From: Neopestalotiopsis rosae
Taxonomy: Eukaryota > Ascomycota > Sordariomycetes > Amphisphaeriales > Sporocadaceae
Assembly (NCBI GenBank): GCA_023078685.1
Contig: JALGAS010000006.1
Span: 3,534,001-3,598,000 of the forward strand
DNA length: 64,000 nucleotides
Direction of reading: 5' to 3'
The notes beneath the pieces were generated by a model. The model searched no databases. It worked only from the letters and a program-made list of their open reading frames with translations, and was not told the origin of the DNA. Position numbers and translations under genes: made by a program. Of the stretch, positions 24,045-36,660 are shown in pieces; within the stretch, counting starts at the first letter, position 1; each line of letters starts with the position of its first letter.

Positions 24045-27000
24045 AGCTATCTATGTGCAGGTACAGGACCAGGACAGGTGAATGGCCTCGTCAGCCGTCT
24101 TGCACGTCTTAGGGGGATGGGATTGACGTTGGCCAGTTTGACGGACGACGATGGGAATAATTAGATGGTGAGAGACAGTCGGACGCAGAGACGTTGTTTG
24201 ACGCAAGACAAGATAGGACAGGGCCGAGACTCGAGAGGGGCAACCAGTTGTTTGGCAGCAGTTGAAATTTGGGTTTGGCAGCAGTGAGGAAAACAATAAA
24301 ATAAAAAAAATAAAAAGTTGCCAATGAAGCATCCAAAGGTCACACACTTGTCGAGGTTCTCTGTCCGCTCCAAGTCGGTCAAACCAATAGATTTCGGCGA
24401 GTCGGTCAGGTGAAAGAGTGCAAAAGGGAGCGATCCCCATTGATATCCCCTTCTGGCTTGCGAAATCTGGAACAGGTATGGGGCCCTGATAAAGGATCGG
24501 CGGCTGAAGGTAACGGAGGCCAATTCCTTTTGAAAAGTAGCGCCTGTCGGTTAGGTGGGGACGCCAGTAAAGGCCCTGTAAATCGTGAGGATTCTGATCA
24601 AATTGGCGGCTCCCTAGGGGGGATAGTCTGCGTAGTGGACTCCCACCCCCCAACTCAGCCTAGAGGTGCCACACTGGCCATGCTGCAGGCAGGTCCCCCC
24701 CGGATGCACGCCAAACTGCCGTTACAGGCCTACACGTACATACATAAGAATACTGGGCAGCGTCAACGTGGATAGATGGATGCCATTGTAGGTGGAACAT
24801 TGCTATCAAGACGGGAAGGAATAGTAAGTAGTAATAGATCGATGCTGCTGCTCCCTTTGGTCATTGTATATGGCACATACTTTTACATGCTGCTTGCTCG
24901 CGTTCACAAATTCAAGACACTACACTACATGTTCTATCCTGCCAAGATACATGACTGCAATCACAACTGACACCATCGACGCAATCTGAGGGCACGACTG
25001 CACAGGATTTCTCAGGGTCATAGGCAGACAGATGAGATTGGGTTGCATATGTAGCCAGACACAGCAATCAACAATACGGCGCATTGGATACACGTGTTAT
25101 GGGAATGAATGAAACCATATGTAGATTAGGATGGTATGGATCTTTGATCGGTCCTTCACTCGGGGTGACGAGCCGCTTTGCATGGACATTGGGGGATTGA
25201 GATGGTGATCTTGCAAAAGCGCATGAACTTGGGTGATGCAATTCTATGATAGAGAAAAGTACAAAGACACGATGACAAGTCTCGTCTCATTGCGGTCAGT
25301 CTATGATCAATTTCAAAGCCTTTTCTCTCTCTTCTCACATCCTCTCTGTCCCCCTCGTCTTTCTCTTTGCATGAAAGCCTGCCTGCCTGCCTGCTTCTGT
25401 ACGCCCACCCCCCGAATGCTCGTTGCACGGCAGTTCGTCAGCTCATGTGCCTGAGGAAACCAGGTGGACTACTACTGTGTAGCAAATACGTGCAAGGCGG
25501 AACAGGGATGGAAATAACCCAAGTGACTCTTAGCTCACGTTTACTGACATCTGTCTGCTTTGGTATAAAGATGTCTTGTCTGTCCAATACTACCGGTAAT
25601 TACCCCCCTTCATCAATACCTATGTACTATGTATGTAAGCAGCCTGCCTGTCACAACGTCAAAGGGGAGGAGGCGGACAAAGAAGATCAGATCAGATCAG
25701 CTGTAAGAGCCAAGAGTAAGTGAGTGAGCAACCGGACGAAAAGTGCCTCCTCCACCTCTCAGCCCTTTCCCCCCTCAGCATCGACATGATAGTATACATC
25801 ACCTCAATAATCTGCCATGAGTGGTGTCTGTTCATCCATCTTATTATTGTATGTACATAGTAACCATTTGGCACCCGCAAAGTGCTTACTTTTTTTGTTG
25901 CTTGTCACAAAACAGCCGTGCATAGATGGACGGGAGCACGTGCGGTCCAGTTCGCCCATCCATGTCCATTATTCCTTTTTGGCATGGACAAAAGCAAACC
26001 AAGGGCCCTGTCCATGATTGAGATCCCCCAGGTATTGAGTAGTTAGCCAGGTAGTGCGGTCGTAGTGAGATGGAATATCTCAGTCCAGCGCGTCCCCGTG
26101 CCCACGTCTACTGGTAGTACAAGACGTTCAGTCGCCGCCCAGTCCCAGCTTGTTCCCTGTGTCGAGCCTGGTCTATTCCGTAAGCTAGGTAGTAAGTAGG
26201 AAACACATAATACATAGTACCTATCGCCAATATTCATCGACACATATACCCCCTACTAATAATGCCACACGCAAGGAAACACAGACACACATGTCAGCAG
26301 TCAAACACACCTCTTTCTCCGGAGATACCAAAGATGAATTGTGTGCTGCGGCTGCTGCTGCTTCTCCCTTGGTGGCCAGCATTAGAAACCTGGGCAATGT
26401 AGTACATCATCGTACTGTACTCAATCAAAGTGAAAGCCAATGAGATCCCCCCATTCGAGTCGATCCGTTCTCTGGGCTGGCAGGCAAGCAAGCAAGCAAA
26501 AAAGCTGGGCTAGGCTGGGCTGGCTGCTGGCTGACAGGATTTCTTTGCGTTTTCGTCAGGCAAAGGGAAAAAAAGGTCGAGAAGAAAACAAGCCCGTCGG
26601 CGCGTACCACCCTTTTGGGCTTAACGTCGAGCTACGCTACTCTTAGGTCTGCCACCCCGTGAGTCGACGCACCCCTGGGCACCGTATGAGCTCGTTCGAC
26701 GTGACTCGAGTAGCGGCCTTTCAACTGTCATGAACAGGGCCTTTTCTTTTTTCTCTTTTTCTTTTCTCTGCTGCTTCTATGGCGGCGCGGCGGCCACTCT
26801 CCTTTTTTACAAGCTCGTCCATATAGGTGGTAGTGCTGCTGCAACAGCTGTTGCTGACTGATAGAAATGTGCCTAATCAAATAAGAGCCGCAAAGTGAAG
26901 CATCTTCAGTCGTAATTGGTTGTAGGTAGTGTATGGAGAAATGGCAAGCATGAGAGGAAACGAAAATATTGTTGGCCAAAATGCTCTATTTCCAAGGTTG

Positions 27001-30000
27001 ATGCAAAACCAAAGTCAAGATCAGGAGAGCAATGTTAGAGTAATGGCTATAGTGTCTGCCCTACGGGCTTGTCTTACTTTTCTTACATTACATAACTTTT
27101 CTCTTGGTTACTTAGCGGTCCGTGTGTGTGTGTACGGGAACGACAACAAGATAGACGAGTCACTTTAGAAGGGGCCCTCTCTCGGATTGCCATATCATGT
27201 TGTCATCTTTTGAAACCTAGCATTCGGTCCCGTACGGGATGCTCCATTTGGAACCACATTCCTATTCACACTACGTACCCTACGCGCACGAAAGATCATC
27301 AAATCATGTATTATAGAGTACAGGGGTCCCAGGGATTTGTTTGTTTGCCCAAGCCGAGCGAGCACACTGACAACATTAGCGAGAACCCTCCGCCCCGATT
27401 TTTGGGTCTTTGACCCTCGACATTACCTGGGGTATAAAGTGGGTGTCTTGAGAGTACAGTAGCAGTAGTGGTAGTAAGTATTACAGCTGCATTTCGGCCG
27501 CGATGCTGCTTGGACAAAAAACGGGGTTTTTCTTGGGTCATTGATCAAAGATAGAACGTGTCATTGCCCCCCTGTTGGGAAGCTGAAAAAAGCATCACAT
27601 TCCCAACAGCCAATGTATCTCGCCAGCTACCTCGCAAAACCCCCAGGTAGGGTTGGGCTCGAGCTCAGATCACGGCACGGTTTAGGCATGCCTCTTTTCC
27701 GTCCTGTCTCTGTTCCAGAGAGCGATATCCGGGTCAACGTGCCGTATCACCTAGGTTAGGTACACACATGCTTTGTACACTTTTATATTAAATTGCTTTT
27801 GGACAGATAGGTAACCACGGCACGATGAAGCGCCTCCCAGCCAAAAGATGGCAGTACACTATAGTGTATCTACATGACATTGCTTACGCGCAACGGTGAC
27901 TGCAGTGTCAGGACTAATCGATAGCAAGTATATAGCGAGTATAGTAGTGTAATTTTAAAGACTGCAAAGTCGGGCTATTATTCTGAATCTCGGACTGACT
28001 GACTGCTGATGGCTTGATGTGCGCATAGGCGTTATTCGGGCGCTCATGCCTTCTCTCTTCCTTTCCAGTCTAGCCCGGGCCGCAGAAGCAGCAATCCGAG
28101 CCGATCGATGGGATGATATCGCGAAGCGGGTAGATTTTGATGCTCGACCTTCCCAGCACGTATAAGAGAGGCTTTGTGGCGTCAGCTTGGCTTTTATCAG
28201 ATGCATTTGTTACCAAGCTCCTGAAACGTTCCGTAAGGATCGAATGGATGCCTCTGGACCTGGGTTAGTTGGCATAAGACAAGGCAGGGCTCTGCTTGAA
28301 TGCTGTGTCATGATGATGATTATTATTGCTCTGATTACATATTACCTAGTTTTGCGCCGGGCCGAGGAATATATTCCCTTTGTCACATATGCCACTATCC
28401 AAGGTGAATTACAGACACATGTAAGGCGAGGCCAGGAATGCTAGCAAACTCGTGTCGTCTGCATGGCGTTCCTGGTCGAAACCTTGGGATTCTGGTCCTA
28501 TGCCATAGCTGGCCAAGCAAGACGGGATGGCACCGGACGGTTGGCAATCAGACGAGTAAGTAGGTTAGATATTTTGGGTCAATGACGGGAAGAGGCTGTT
28601 CCCTGTCGCAATCAACTACCGAAGATCAGAAACGGGCGGACAAGAGATGATGGGAATCAGATCCCTTCCACTGACCCGACGTTGAGGGTGGTGGTCGGCG
28701 CCAAAAACAGTGACATAACCGTTGCGAAGGAAGGGATCCTTGGCTTCCACCACGTGCTATCGTAGTCGTGGAACAAAGACTCTGGTGTCCTGCATGATGG
28801 CAGTCGGTTAACTCACGTCTCAGTCCGTCTATCTGTCTCGGGTCTTTTCAGTTCAAACCATTCGATCCCATCACCACACCCTCCCCGCAGTCGTTGTTTG
28901 GTTATAACATCACCATCTTTTTTTTTTTGCAAGGCTCTCTCGGCGGGGGCAATCCTACAGATTAGTTTACCTCCTCACAAAACGCGTTACACTCGCACCC
29001 ACACACTTCAATCTTGGAGGCATATGACAAGAGCTGAAAAACACATTACATGGATTGAGTAACAGCGAATAACAAAACGACGTGATTACGCAGAGTGACG
29101 AGAATTTCTCGAAACCCAGTTCGGGATTTCCAGAAATAGTTGTTAGCTCCAGCTGCATCCTACAGGAGTCAGCCCAGTCTCCGCGCAAGAGCGCCATTCG
29201 TAGACTTTTCTTGCTGCGACGCTAGACGACTCAACTCGTTTTGCTTGTCTGGTCGCGCCAACGCCGCGTGCTACAGTAATCTACCTTACCTTACCTGAAT
29301 ACCTCTACCCTCATGTACGTGTACGCGTTTTTTTGATGGTGTGGAGTGGGGAGAGAGCTAGGTAGGTAATGTATGTATGTAGGCCGTACGTAGCTGGATC
29401 GCTATTTTCTCAAAAGCCAGCCCAGGCCCGGCCCAGCCCAATTGCAATGCACCTCTGATCAGTTTTTTTGTATCATTACTATGTTGTCGTAGTTCCCAGC
29501 GGCGTGGTTCTGCAAATTCCCTTTGCACTAGTATCTCAATCCTCCACTTCTATCCAGAGGAACTACTGTATAATGTGAAGAAGCAATTTGCTTGTATGCA
29601 GTTTATTTTGCTAGACTTGATGACAGCTTGGTTATAATTAGATAATCTGGGTATGTAAGTTTCGGTCATAACCGATGCGTATGATCGGTCTGGTCTACGT
29701 TGGATTGTCGATAGGTATCCGGATCCGTCGAACATTTGGAGAAGACGAATAATCTCTTTTTCACTTCCACGCGACCCGAAATCGCTGAAGGTCAAATGCC
29801 ATCTACAGCAACCTTGCGACATGGTCCTGCATCATCCTTTTGCTTGCATGATATTTGCTTGCGTCTATCAATCTACCCAATCTCAGGTATGTACCTATTG
29901 TGTCAATGGTGATTAACATACTACCCTGTCTTGTCAGTGTGCCAATGGACGGGCCCCGATGCTGCAGTAATACAAAGCCGCCTGCAGGATCCAATCCGTG

Positions 30001-30387
30001 TCATCAATCAATCTACTGTATGGTACCTGCTCGGACTGCACACTACTACATACTGACCCATCCCCATCCCATGCCATCCCACATCCCATGCTCCAAGCCC
30101 ATGCGAACAGCAAGCAACAAACAAGGAGGTGCGGCGGGCGCATTGGCAGGCCTGCATACGAGAAACGTGGCAGAACGTGGAAACCTGGAGTTTTCGAACC
30201 ACATGGGGGTTCTGCGCTGCCCTATCATCTTACCTTATTACTTCTGGACTCCTGCATTGGAACCTTCGATTGGAAGGAAGAAGGGGGGTTGGCTGGTTGG
30301 TTGGAATGGGCCATTGGAGCATGTGGACCAAAAGACTTTCTTGTGACATGCCCAGCCCACGCGCGCCTCTCTCGATGCTATGCTTGC

Positions 30388-30410
30388 CTGGGCTGGGCTG
30401 GGCTGGGCTG
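30388..30410. repeat. GGGCT pentamer repeat
   Basis: Four tandem copies of a CTGGG/GGGCT unit. A related but imperfect run of the same unit occurs near 26504-26525. Confidence 0.7.
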
Positions 30411-30444
30411 TCCGCCGGAATCAAATCCCCGCGCGGCCCTGTTT

Positions 30445-30480
30445 TCTTTCCCTTCCCTTCCCTTCCCCTTCCCCTTCCTT
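30445..30480. repeat. polypyrimidine CCCTT repeat
   Basis: A continuous pyrimidine tract built of CCCTT and CCCCTT units, 55 bp to the right of the GGGCT repeat. It has the strand asymmetry of sequences that can form triplexes. Confidence 0.7.
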
Positions 30481-30744
30481 CGCGTAAGCTGCAGGCTTTG
30501 AAACATTCTGGAACATTTCCATGATCGGTTAAGGTAAACACGGTGGCAGTCAGCGGTCAGCGAGGGATTGTTCCAGATGTCTTCTGCGTTATACAAGTGC
30601 CTTGTGGCATGAGAACTAGAAATGTATTATCAAAGTGTAAACAGTAATGGATTACATCACACTAGTATAGCACTAGAGGTTGAATTGGCCCCCAATGGTA
30701 AAGGCCAACTCTGGCGCACAGAGGAAGAAGGAGACAAGATGAAT

Positions 30745-30765
30745 GAAAGAAAGAAAGAAAGAAAG
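30745..30765. repeat. GAAA microsatellite
   Basis: Five copies of GAAA/AAAG in a gene-free stretch. Confidence 0.7.
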
Positions 30766-31192
30766 CAATGCAATGCAAAGAAGGAATAACCAAGAACTTG
30801 CAATCGCCCAACAACGACGCATTTCCCCCCCTTGGACAGACTAGGTATTCCAAAGAGCAGTTCAAACTAACTGCCTGCCCTATACCATTGAAACACCTTC
30901 CAAAAGATGCTTCCAGATCAGGGGAGTATCACAGGGAGTCTGCATCTCAGGGAAATTGAGATTACTCCAAAGCCCGGACACTATTTTTGTCTCCCCAGAC
31001 GGGGTCTTGCCCGTCGATCAACGGTCGTCGACGACAAGCTGCAGAAGTCCCCGAAAAAAAAAGGTCAGATCCTCATCACTTGCAACGGAGTCGCCGTTTC
31101 GCCACCTTATTTCAATTTACTGCTTCCACTGGCTTTTGGGTCTAGGTCCGTGCCGCCGGATGGAAACCAACGTATAGAGGAACCGACAGCAG

Positions 31193-31216
31193 ACACACAC
31201 ACACACACACACACAC
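31193..31216. repeat. AC dinucleotide microsatellite
   Basis: Twelve perfect AC units in a gene-free stretch; suitable as a polymorphic marker. Confidence 0.85.
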
Positions 31217-32661
31217 ATAAACAGACAGGGCCATATGTTAATGTTAGATTCGTTAGAGAAATGCAAATGTGCCAACATGAGTGGTGCGTTGTGCCTTCGG
31301 TAGGTACGGTACGTAGGTAGGTAGCATCGCCTTTTGCGATTGGGGGATGGGGGGAACTAAAACCGGTGCGCGGATCAGGGGCTGCCCGTGGCGTCTCCTA
31401 TTCTCCGAACCACCACAGCCAACAACACACATGGAGACCAAAGATAGATTACCACTTTTTTCCATCACATACGTATTGTATTTCCCGCGCGGCAATTGAT
31501 CACATTCTGGCAGATTCACATTTCTTTGCAAAACCTGACCGCATTATACCAGCCACATGTTCGCCTCATTTCCCAATTACGAAGCCTGTTGCTGCTATAC
31601 TGGGTAGCTGTTGGCCACAGCGTGTGAGACCAGGGAGAAGGAGAACCTCTCGGCTCGTCATCATCTTGTTTTGCGCCAGGTTCGTTCACCGAGAAAGAGA
31701 GAAATATGCTCCTACACCGACTTGGTTTCTATACGTCTTGCAATCACGCGGCACATTGCAGCTTAGCTCTTTTGCTCTACATGTCTGTGCTGTGTGTGGC
31801 TTGCCAAGCGAATATATTCCGCAATTACGATCCGCAGAAGTGCTCAATTTAGCAACAACACAGTATTTAGAGGATACGATATACTGGCATCTGAAAGGAA
31901 TGACGAACGCATAGTAGTCTGCCCTTTCCTTCCTCAAGTAACACGAATAGGAGAGGCCGTGACCCCCAGTTCCACTCGTGCTGCCACAAGCGGTGAGTAT
32001 GCTGATTTTGCAACTTCTAATTCGGGATTGAGATGATGCTCGCTGCTTGGCTTATCATAGACCCCAGGGTCGGCATGTCCGATTCTTGCTGCATTGTCCT
32101 GACAAACAGGACTTGTCTGTAGTCGTGATGACCCGTATGTTGACGACCGCTGTCCTGGGACGATCTCGTGGGAGAAAGCGAAGACGTCTCCAACCCTGAT
32201 CACAGAAGAAACGTACAGACATATTAGGATGTGGACCACTATGCCAAGTATAGGAATGATCACAATTGCGTGCATAATAAACATGATTGATTGGAAGCTG
32301 CCAAGTGTCACCGATTTCATGGGTATCAGCCGTATGTCGAAAAGCCTTTGGACAGAAAGCTTATGGCGAAGGACAAGTACGACTATTGCGAGAACACCAT
32401 TGCTCAAAGAGGTTTATCAAAGTCTTGAAGCTTCACTTATTGGCTCCGTGACAGGCCTCGCTCTTTGCTCAGTGACTCGGTGATCAATCTGCAAGATTAT
32501 TTGATTTATCTTAAACTTTGATCATATGGGTTTCGTGAAAGCCATACTCGAAAATCGCCGAATGCGATTTCCAAAGCTAGACACTGAACTTTTGACATGG
32601 CTCTCGTGTCCATCACTGGGCCATGTCCCCAGTTGCAGTTGGTCCTTCTCTCTCACACACG

Positions 32662-33456
32662 TTAATCAATATGCAACCCTCCACTCGCCACCAGATGCAG
32701 GCCATTGATCCAGCTGGCCCGGGGCTCGCACAGGAAGCCCACGGCAAACGCAATCTCCTCGGGCCTGGCCATGCGCGCGCCGACGGGCGTCTGCTCCATG
32801 GCGGGGCGCATGGCGTCCATGAACTCGGCGCCCGCCGCCGCGAACCCCTCCGTCATGGTCGGGCCGGGCGACACGGCGTTGACGGTGCAGCCGTACCTCG
32901 GCGGCAGCTCCTTGGCCCACACCTTGGTGAAGCTGTCCACCATGCCCTTGGTGCCCGCGTAGATGGTCTGCAGGGGCGGCGCCGCGCGCGCCGAGATGGA
33001 GCAGATGTTGACGATGCGCCCTCCCGCCTCCTTTCCCTCCTCCGCCGCGGCTTTGGGCAGATGGGGCAGGACGGCCTGGGTCAGGAGAAAGACGCCCCGC
33101 CCGTTCAGGTTGACCAGCAGGTTCCAGTCCTCGAGGCTCTGCTCCGAGAACTGCTTGTTGACGGCCAAGCCCGCGTTGTTGACCAGCACGTCGACGCGGC
33201 CGTAGGCGGCCACGGCGGCGTCCACCAGGGACTGGGGGCCCGACTCGGTGGCCAGGTCCGCCTCGACGCTGCGCGAGGTCGACGCCGTGGGCAGCGACGC
33301 CACGACGGCCTCGGCCGCCTCGCGCAGGGACGCGAACGGGTAGTTGACGACGACGCTGGCGCCGCGGCCGGCGAGCTCCTGGGCAATGGCGGCGCCAATG
33401 CCCGTGTTGGCGCCCGTCACGATGGCAACCTTGTCCTTCAGCGTCTGGTCTGGCAT
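32662..33456 (-). CDS. short-chain dehydrogenase/reductase (SDR)
   Basis: Single exon, 264 residues, a normal length for a classical SDR. These enzymes reduce ketones or oxidise alcohols with NAD(P)H on a Rossmann fold. Seen: TGANTGIG cofactor loop (14-21), NNAG (93-96), Asn116, and the catalytic Ser153-Tyr166-Lys170 set (YAGTK). The NYPFAS stretch after beta-strand 2 has no acidic residue at the usual NAD-selecting place, which leans towards NADPH; this is inference. The C-terminus reads INGLHLVASGG, close to the usual family ending. The closest families by eye are fungal 3-ketoacyl-ACP reductase-like and polyketide-reductase-like SDRs; the substrate cannot be told. ATG 33456 is the first in frame and places the first beta-strand a few residues in. 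GC content is much higher than the flanks. No biosynthetic cluster surrounds it. Confidence 0.9.
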   Translation of the reverse strand: MPDQTLKDKVAIVTGANTGIGAAIAQELAGRGASVVVNYPFASLREAAEAVVASLPTASTSRSVEADLATESGPQSLVDAAVAAYGRVDVLVNNAGLAVNKQFSEQSLEDWNLLVNLNGRGVFLLTQAVLPHLPKAAAEEGKEAGGRIVNICSISARAAPPLQTIYAGTKGMVDSFTKVWAKELPPRYGCTVNAVSPGPTMTEGFAAAGAEFMDAMRPAMEQTPVGARMARPEEIAFAVGFLCEPRASWINGLHLVASGGLHID

Positions 33457-34628
33457 CTTGATGTTCGTGTCATGTGGCAGGGTGAGCAAGGAAATCGAGA
33501 TCTTTTCGTACTGGAGCGGCCGCTCTCGGATCTCCTCTTTCTTCCTTCTTGGAGGCTGCCTTCTTTCTTCTTGCTAAAAGTCTAGACCAGGATGTCTTTT
33601 TTCTTTTGCTTTCCCCCCGGCTATGATGCGATTGACTGACTGATTTCCGAGTCAAATAAGTCCGGCGCCGCAGACAATAGTAACTGTCCGTCTTATACAG
33701 CTGGACACAAGCGTCGACAACGGCGTGTGGAGGGTTTGGTGTGGTGGAGGTCCGCACTTCCCGCCCTGCTATAATCCTCGACTATGCGTCGTCCCCGGGA
33801 GGTGGGGGAGGGGTCTCGGGTTCACGCAACTCGCCGTCCCGGCAATTAATTACTCGTAATACGTGTCCGTGCAAATGAGACTTTGCTCTATGGGCGGAAT
33901 CTTGATTCTAGATGCATCTTTTCTCCTTCTCTCATCAAGCCTTGCTTGCATTGCTATGGATTGTGATGATATTGGGCTTACTGCCATTTGCCGGGTGCAC
34001 ATACTTGTCATAATAATACTATGTACGGTATAGCGCCAATATGAAGTATGTGATATCGGCCATTCCATATTCCATGTTAGTGGTCTCCACGGTCTTTGTC
34101 TTGTATCCATATTACTGCCGGCATAAATTATGATACATGTGTTTCAGTTCATCATATTGATTCCTAACGGACATCTCGTGTAACATTTGCCACTTAATTC
34201 TGTGCTATTACTTCGTAGCATTATTGTATTTCCCCAGTAGATAATCCACGCACGACAAGTGAGTGAGACCTGTGGTTATCCGTGCACAGCCAAGACTTAG
34301 AGCAATTAATATCAACATTCCTTTCATCTTATTCAATGTGATTGTATCAGTTGTAGTAGAAATGGAAACGCCAGGCCCATACTGGACTTACTAATAACAT
34401 TCGCCTGAATCCGAACTGCTCTCTTTTGTGGCCTGTGAAAACAATCGGCATACCGTGAAGACTCGTCACCATCACAAGCAAGCTTGAAAATGCGACTCTT
34501 CCAGCATGGGCCGATTGTAATCTCGTTCTACCGTTTCCTCCTGGCTCGTAAATTAAAATGCATGGCGTGAGATCTGTCCCGCCCATGCCGGTTCATGCCG
34601 GTTTATGGACAATACCCGAGAATTCCTT
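33457..34628. other. intergenic, 1.2 kb
   Basis: Upstream flank of the SDR gene and 3' flank of the eIF1-like gene, both on the minus strand. A pyrimidine/purine-asymmetric stretch lies next to the SDR start (33525-33620). No gene recognised. Confidence 0.5.
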
Positions 34629-35084
34629 TCAGACATTGCCGAGCCTCATCAAGTCCTGCAAGTCCATGGTAGATTTGATCTTCTTTTGTTTCCGTATCCT
34701 GGGCGTCGAGGCAGCAGCAGCAGCAGCCCTCGTCTTCTCGGCCGCCTCGACGACGACCTGGACAAAGCGGCGCGAGATGCCGAGCCCTTGCTCCTCGTCG
34801 ACGAGAAACCTCTCGACCTGGGCGCGTTGGTCTCCACAGAGGACAATGGACTCGCCGCCGCCGCCGCTGCTCGCTGCTTCGGAATCGTTCATCAACATGC
34901 CTCCGCAGCCGAGACTTTTCTTGAGCTGCTTGAGTACGGCCTTTACGTCAATGTAAGGGTTCGAGTCCAGGCCCTCTATCAGTGTGAAGCGGATCTTGTG
35001 TACCTTGACTTGAATGATTGGCGGTGTAAAGGGATCAAAGGGTGTGGTCGCCACAATGTGAGACTCTGGTCCATGAGCAGACAT
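34629..35084 (-). CDS. divergent eIF1/SUI1-domain protein
   Basis: Single exon, 151 residues; eIF1 itself is about 110. eIF1 binds the 40S subunit near the P site and enforces AUG selection. Seen: the N-terminal FDPF (16-19) found in eIF1, then a SUI1-like fold: IIQVKVHKIRFTLIEGL (23-39), DVKAVLKQLKKSLGCGGML (46-64), the diagnostic GDQR (84-87) followed by VERFLVDEEQGLG. Differences from canonical eIF1: the basic QQRNGRK hairpin loop is shortened by about four residues, a Ser/Gly-rich insert (68-77) precedes the GDQR strand, and a 38-residue Ala-rich then basic C-terminal tail follows. It therefore looks like a paralogue and not the main eIF1. A role in translation is inference. ATG 35084 is the first in the frame. 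A SUI1 domain from another family (DENR-like) is less likely because of FDPF and GDQR. Confidence 0.75.
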   Translation of the reverse strand: MSAHGPESHIVATTPFDPFTPPIIQVKVHKIRFTLIEGLDSNPYIDVKAVLKQLKKSLGCGGMLMNDSEAASSGGGGESIVLCGDQRAQVERFLVDEEQGLGISRRFVQVVVEAAEKTRAAAAAASTPRIRKQKKIKSTMDLQDLMRLGNV

Positions 35085-36547
35085 GGTCAAATGTTGGAAG
35101 TGGTATACGTGGAGAATTAATGCGACTGAAAATCTGATTAATATATTCTAGAGTACCTGAGTTACTGTGTACAATCATGTGTGGGAGGTGCTTATATAGT
35201 CGATTTATCCACTGCATGGGCACAAAGGGTTGAAGAAGGTTTTGAAACAAGGTTCAAACCCACCAAAGAAGCCAATTGTGTAGGGACAGAACATTGTACG
35301 ACAAAGGAGACTGACAATGTATTTCAGTAATATTGCAATCATGGATTGATGGTAGGGGAGAACCATAAGTGATTAGCCATACATGCTCTGGGACGCGTGG
35401 CGTCAATGATCCAAAATGAAACACGATACTCTCGATAGGCACCATTGAAACAAGAGTAGAAAGCCACATGCCTCTTTTCCCATTCAATACATGTTTTGAC
35501 TCTCTTTACTTCTATCAGGGGCAATATGGCTTCCTTGTTGACATCATGACAGCTTCCCACGCGGCGTGGCGTGGTTCAACAACGAATAATTTTGGCTCAC
35601 TGATGATATTTAGAGACATCACATCGTACATCCTTTTCATTTTTCTACTTCGAGACTATAGAGAAGATGGAAGATGAAGAAGGGATAACCAATAGCAAAA
35701 ATAATGGGGCGAACATTAAATAAATAAGAATAACAAGAGATACCAATGACCCGACAGTTTTGGTAGAATCGAACCTGGGCACCCACACGAACCACCCTCT
35801 CACAGGCTAAAGAGAACGAACATGAAGTTTTTACCTGATCGGTCACTGCACTCAAGAGCTTTGTTTTGGAATGCTCGACCATTGGACTGTTTATGTTTCC
35901 TATAATTCCGGATTTTCCTCTACATAAGACTTGCCTCTTGCATCGCCGCACTGGAATTATCTTGCACTTCGCCCCCGCCGACCATGTATAATGTGATAAG
36001 ACGGTATCGAATAAACGAAGATAGTATCAAAGATGCTTCTCCTTGGTTGAAGAATCTAACGCGCAATCAAACGGAATAGAAAGCCATCCCCGTTGGACCA
36101 ACAGCCTTGTTGAGGCTGTGCACGGATAGCCACATACTTCATCCACATGTTGCGGATCACCATTGGGGTCCCTTTTTTCATGCAATGGACTGTGAAGCGA
36201 AGTTGTTCCGACTCTACTCGAGTCGAGAAAGGCGACAAGGGGCTCTTATTATGTATACTGAAAACAAAGCCAGCTAGGAAGTCATGATAATAGCGAGGTA
36301 TCCAGCAATGGCCTAACCTAATAATATCATGGCCGAGATCTCAAGGATAAGAATTGGACCCCCTAACAGACACGCAAGGAAAATCGAATCAGAACAAAAA
36401 TAAAATAAACATCTCCTGTTGTTATGATGTAAGGACTGTGTGCAAGAAGAAATACAGGAATCTCAGAAAATCCCATTTCCGATTTCCTGCGTAATAACAC
36501 AAATGGGCACAGGTTGGTTTTGTGCCCCACTGTCGCTATCTTTCCTT

Positions 36548-36555
36548 CTCCGCGG
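36548..36555 (+). promoter_or_regulatory. putative NirA/NIT4 site
   Basis: CTCCGCGG matches the published Aspergillus NirA consensus CTCCGHGG exactly, and most of the Neurospora NIT4 site TCCGCGGA. It lies about 850 bp upstream of the nitrite reductase ATG and 18 bp from a GATA element. Sequence match is seen; binding is inferred. Confidence 0.55.
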
Positions 36556-36573
36556 TCAATTGATTTGATGGTG

Positions 36574-36579
36574 CTTATC
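36574..36579 (-). promoter_or_regulatory. putative AreA/NIT2 GATA site
   Basis: CTTATC on the plus strand reads CGATAAG on the minus strand and fits HGATAR, the AreA/NIT2 nitrogen-regulator site. Adjacent to the NirA-type element. Confidence 0.5.
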
Positions 36580-36660
36580 GCATGTAGTCATGTACTATGC
36601 GTTTGATTCCGAACGCCAAGCTATTTTCCCATTGGTCATTCGACGACTAGCAACTTGTTC

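Larger units (their letters stand above)
24045..32661. other. 8.6 kb stretch without a recognisable gene
   Basis: The left 0.6 kb is promoter and leader of the minus-strand kinase. Beyond it I find no supported gene: open frames stay below about 185 codons, lack recognisable domains and overlap one another on both strands. Content includes several microsatellites (listed separately), recurrent TACC/GGTA motifs near 29283-29370 and 31303-31323, and one hydrophobic frame near 31934-32320 discussed in findings. No reverse transcriptase, transposase or terminal repeats were seen. Confidence 0.5.

Noticed and set aside
32623..33585. 320-codon open frame on the plus strand
   Set aside because: Antisense shadow of the GC-rich SDR gene; translation is Arg/Gly/His-rich with no domain.
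32662..35084. SDR and eIF1-like genes as part of a secondary-metabolite cluster
   Set aside because: No polyketide synthase, peptide synthetase, P450 or pathway regulator lies within the window.
35766..35854. tRNA-like A and B boxes on the minus strand
   Set aside because: The T stem does not pair and no cloverleaf could be drawn.
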